Below are positions 61,801-64,000 of a stretch of DNA of 64,000 nucleotides, one piece after another. A program made the position numbers and the translations under genes. This DNA comes from Blastocystis sp. Blastoise (lineage: Eukaryota > Sar > Bigyra > Opalinata > Blastocystidae), in the NCBI GenBank assembly GCA_039096225.1, contig JBBPEB010000004.1, positions 357,001-421,000 of the forward strand. Direction: 5' to 3'. The notes below the pieces were generated by a model, which saw only the letters and a list, made by a program, of their open reading frames with translations, was not told the origin of the DNA and did not search any database. The first letter of the stretch is position 1; every line of letters starts with the position of its first letter.

Positions 61801-62520
61801 TTAATTGTTAATATTTTTACACACAAGAACAACACTATCTCCTCTAAGAAACATCTATAGATATTATTATTATTATTTTATATATATATATATTTTATAT
61901 GTATTATATTTATGATTAATACATTAATGAATACTAATACTAATCATAATAATTATTATAATTATTATATTTATGATGATCATTAAAACTATCATAATAT
62001 ATATTTTCTTCAAAAAAATATAAACACATACTTTTTGAATATATCTATCTTTGTTAACAGGTTGTGCCTTCTTTTTGCCTTTACCAGTTTTAGGAGTTTC
62101 TGTCCAAATTTCTTTTACATTTTCTAAAACCCTATAAAATATATACATTTAATTGTTGCATGTATTACTAATATCTCTGTAATTATATTCATATAAATGA
62201 TACAATAATTAGAATAATTTTTCATAAATGAAAAAAATAAAATAATTATTTAACAAATATATCAAATGAACAAATAAAAAATAAATATATATACATATTG
62301 CAATGTCTGTCGAAAGCTTTAACACGTCCAAATAAAGAGTGACTGTTTCTGCATCTGATTAAAAGTTGAGTATTGTTCTTTACAGCATTAAATAAAATAG
62401 ATAAAGGACCTGAAGCGAATTCTTGTTCTTCACTTACTTCAGGAGATTTGGCAGCTTCACTATATAGATCAAATACAATTAAAATAAGCAAAAAAAAGAT
62501 ATAAATAAGTACCTAGACAT
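61801..62520 (-). CDS. SNRPD2: Core spliceosomal Sm protein SmD2
   Basis: Four exons on the minus strand. Exon 1 (ATG 62520) gives MS and joins [20 protein letters not shown]. The Sm1 motif reads [20 protein letters not shown] with [15 protein letters not shown]. It continues [20 protein letters not shown] with VNKDRYIQK. The last exon begins [14 protein letters not shown], the Sm2 motif, and ends at TAA 61803-61801. The spacing and the insertion between Sm1 and Sm2 are those of SmD2, which sits in the heptameric ring of U1, U2, U4 and U5 snRNPs, and of U11, U12 and U4atac. Total length is about 110 residues, normal for the family. The gene is complete. Confidence 0.95.
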
Positions 62521-62805
62521 TCGATTTAATTCAAAAATAAAAGTTTATAACAAATTCTATTTTTTTTTTATATAAAACAAAAACGAGAAAAAATTGTGAA
62601 TAAAAGTAGTTTTTAATTAGAGATCATATTTTCAAGATATCAGGTCTTTCTAAAATAATTAATCATTTTATTTATATAAAAATAGAAAATAAAAGCCCAT
62701 ATATTTTACCGTCGGTAGAGAACTTATGAAAAGAAAATAGCCAAAAAAACAAATTATTCACGATTATATTATTTTTATGGGAAAAGACGTAATTTATTTT
62801 AAATT

Positions 62806-62845
62806 CAGATGAAATCAGATGAAATCAGATGAAATCAGATGAAAT
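62806..62845. repeat. Ten-base tandem repeat (CAGATGAAAT x4)
   Basis: Four exact copies, ending in ATCTGAA, which is inverted relative to the starting TTCAGAT, so the block can also fold back. Confidence 0.85.
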
Positions 62846-63529
62846 CTGAATCATTGAAGATATACTTTTGTTGAAAATATTCCTTAAACTCATAATATTT
62901 CTTAATTTAAAATAATTCAACTCTTCATTTGATTTAGAATAAGATGAAATAGAAAAGTAAAATGAAACGAAACATAAAAAATAAAAAAGTTGGCTACATG
63001 TGCTTATTAATTAATAGAAACATAATATAATGAGCAATTTAAAAAAAAGTCAACGAGAAAATAGAACAAATGAAATATAAATAAATAAATTTAAAGATAA
63101 AAATAAACAAGAAAAGAAGCAGATACTGATAAAATAAATATATATATGAAAGATAAACTAACTATAAGATGTACATAAAAGTAAATAGTTCAGCAGCTAT
63201 TTATAAAAAGACAAAGAGAGGAAAGATTATATAATTAATAACGAAAAAAAAGACTTGTCAAAAAAAAAATGAAATGAAATACCATATTAATAAATATACT
63301 TATAATTATTATCAATAAAGACAAATTAAATACATAAGCGATTCATAAAGAACAAGTAATAGTAACTAATATATATATATATATATATAAGACGAGTCTT
63401 AAGACTTATATAAGCATATATATAACTATTGTCTTGGACTTACATATATATAGATATATATAAATGAAATGAATATAAATATTGATTAAATGTATGTATA
63501 TATATATATATTATTGTAGGAAAGGATAC

Positions 63530-63660
63530 ACGAAAAAAAAGAATGAAGAAGAATAAAGAAGAATAAAAAAAGAATAAAGAAAAATAAAAAAGAATAAAGA
63601 AAAATAAAAAAGAATAAAGAAAAATAAAGAAAAACACAGAAAAACACAGAAAAAATTTTA
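63530..63660. repeat. Purine-rich imperfect tandem tract
   Basis: About 130 bases of A and G with units of AGAATAAAGAA and AGAAAAATAAA, followed by two ACACAGAAAA units. No coding character. Confidence 0.75.
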
Positions 63661-64000
63661 AAAAAAGGAAAATTTTTAATTAATAATAACATTAAATATC
63701 ATGAAAAAAAAAGAAATATATATATTTAAACATAAACTCAAGATAAAAATGAAAATAGTATTTTAAAAAAATGAATTTAATTTATTATTAGAACAATGAA
63801 AATAAATATATAGTTATAAAAATAGAATTATAGAATAATTGTTAATTGTTTTAAATTGATTTATCATATAGATTTCAGTAGATAAAGAAAAAATTTGCTT
63901 AAAAATAGAACATCACTCGCATATAAAAATTTGATTACTTTCGGCAATTTATAATAAAATTATAAAAAAGTTCAGCTATATACAAAATATTAGAATATAT

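Larger units (their letters stand above)
62521..64000. other. Terminal intergenic stretch, A-rich
   Basis: About 1.5 kb with no recognisable coding exon. It holds a ten-base tandem repeat at 62806-62845, an (AT)n run near 63370-63390 and a purine-rich tandem tract at 63530-63660. Open frames here are the low-complexity complement of that tract. Confidence 0.5.

Noticed and set aside
63440-63692. Minus-strand Phe-rich ORFs
   Set aside because: They are the complement of the purine-rich tandem tract at 63530-63660.

Overview
The window is nuclear DNA of a eukaryote with an extremely AT-rich, intron-dense genome. Almost every gene is cut by short introns (about 34-100 nt) that begin GTATAT and end TATATAG. 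Intergenic and intronic DNA is full of (AT)n and (AAT/ATT)n tracts, and poly-asparagine runs are encoded by pure AAT. TAA, TAG and TGA all serve as stops, so the code looks standard. The gene set (TOM40, nibrin, CDC45, cullin, HOOK protein, SepSecS, alpha-kinase, LMBR1-type membrane protein) together with DNA transposons and one apparent U12-type AT-AC intron suggests a protist or an early-diverging fungus. I cannot name the lineage from sequence alone.

Layout, left to right: the 5' end of an unknown gene (1-93, -); an NC2-alpha-like histone-fold gene (695-1369, -); a long HOOK-domain coiled-coil gene (1702-6312, -); SepSecS for selenocysteine synthesis (6764-9390, +); a MUL1-like GIDE-domain membrane protein (9566-10757, -); two small unknown genes (10854-11766, +); TXNL4B (12024-12701, -); CDC45 (13272-16283, -); CWC24/RNF113 (16505-17914, +); a multipass membrane protein (19103-20758, -); an LMBR1/LMBD1-type membrane protein (21705-24920, +); TOM40 (25800-27271, +); nibrin/NBS1 with very long Asn tracts (27680-31807, +); a cullin (32674-36557, +); MAK16 (37498-39024, +); a small type II membrane protein (39538-40136, -).

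Next comes a 12.8 kb CACTA-type (EnSpm) DNA transposon at 40327-53150. It has 17-bp CACTG terminal inverted repeats and a TTC 3-bp target duplication. It carries an apparently intact four-exon Tnp2 transposase gene of about 1004 codons and a divergent accessory gene of about 223 codons. A second transposon is nested in its left arm: a Tc1/mariner-IS630-type element at 40462-42567 with a TA duplication, 166-bp inverted repeats that read as identical, and an intact intronless transposase. The CACTA element lies between two divergently transcribed host genes.

Right of it are an alpha-kinase (53381-55443, +), the ribosome-assembly GTPase NOG2/GNL2 (56939-59311, +), ESF2/ABT1 (59754-61390, +) and SmD2 (61801-62520, -). 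The last 1.5 kb has no recognisable gene. Functional themes are ribosome biogenesis (MAK16, NOG2, ESF2), splicing (TXNL4B, CWC24, SmD2) and DNA replication/repair (CDC45, NBS1). No rRNA, tRNA or CRISPR was recognised. Exon joins were made by hand from reading-frame continuity, so single splice sites may be off; gene identities marked above 0.8 rest on long, family-specific motifs.
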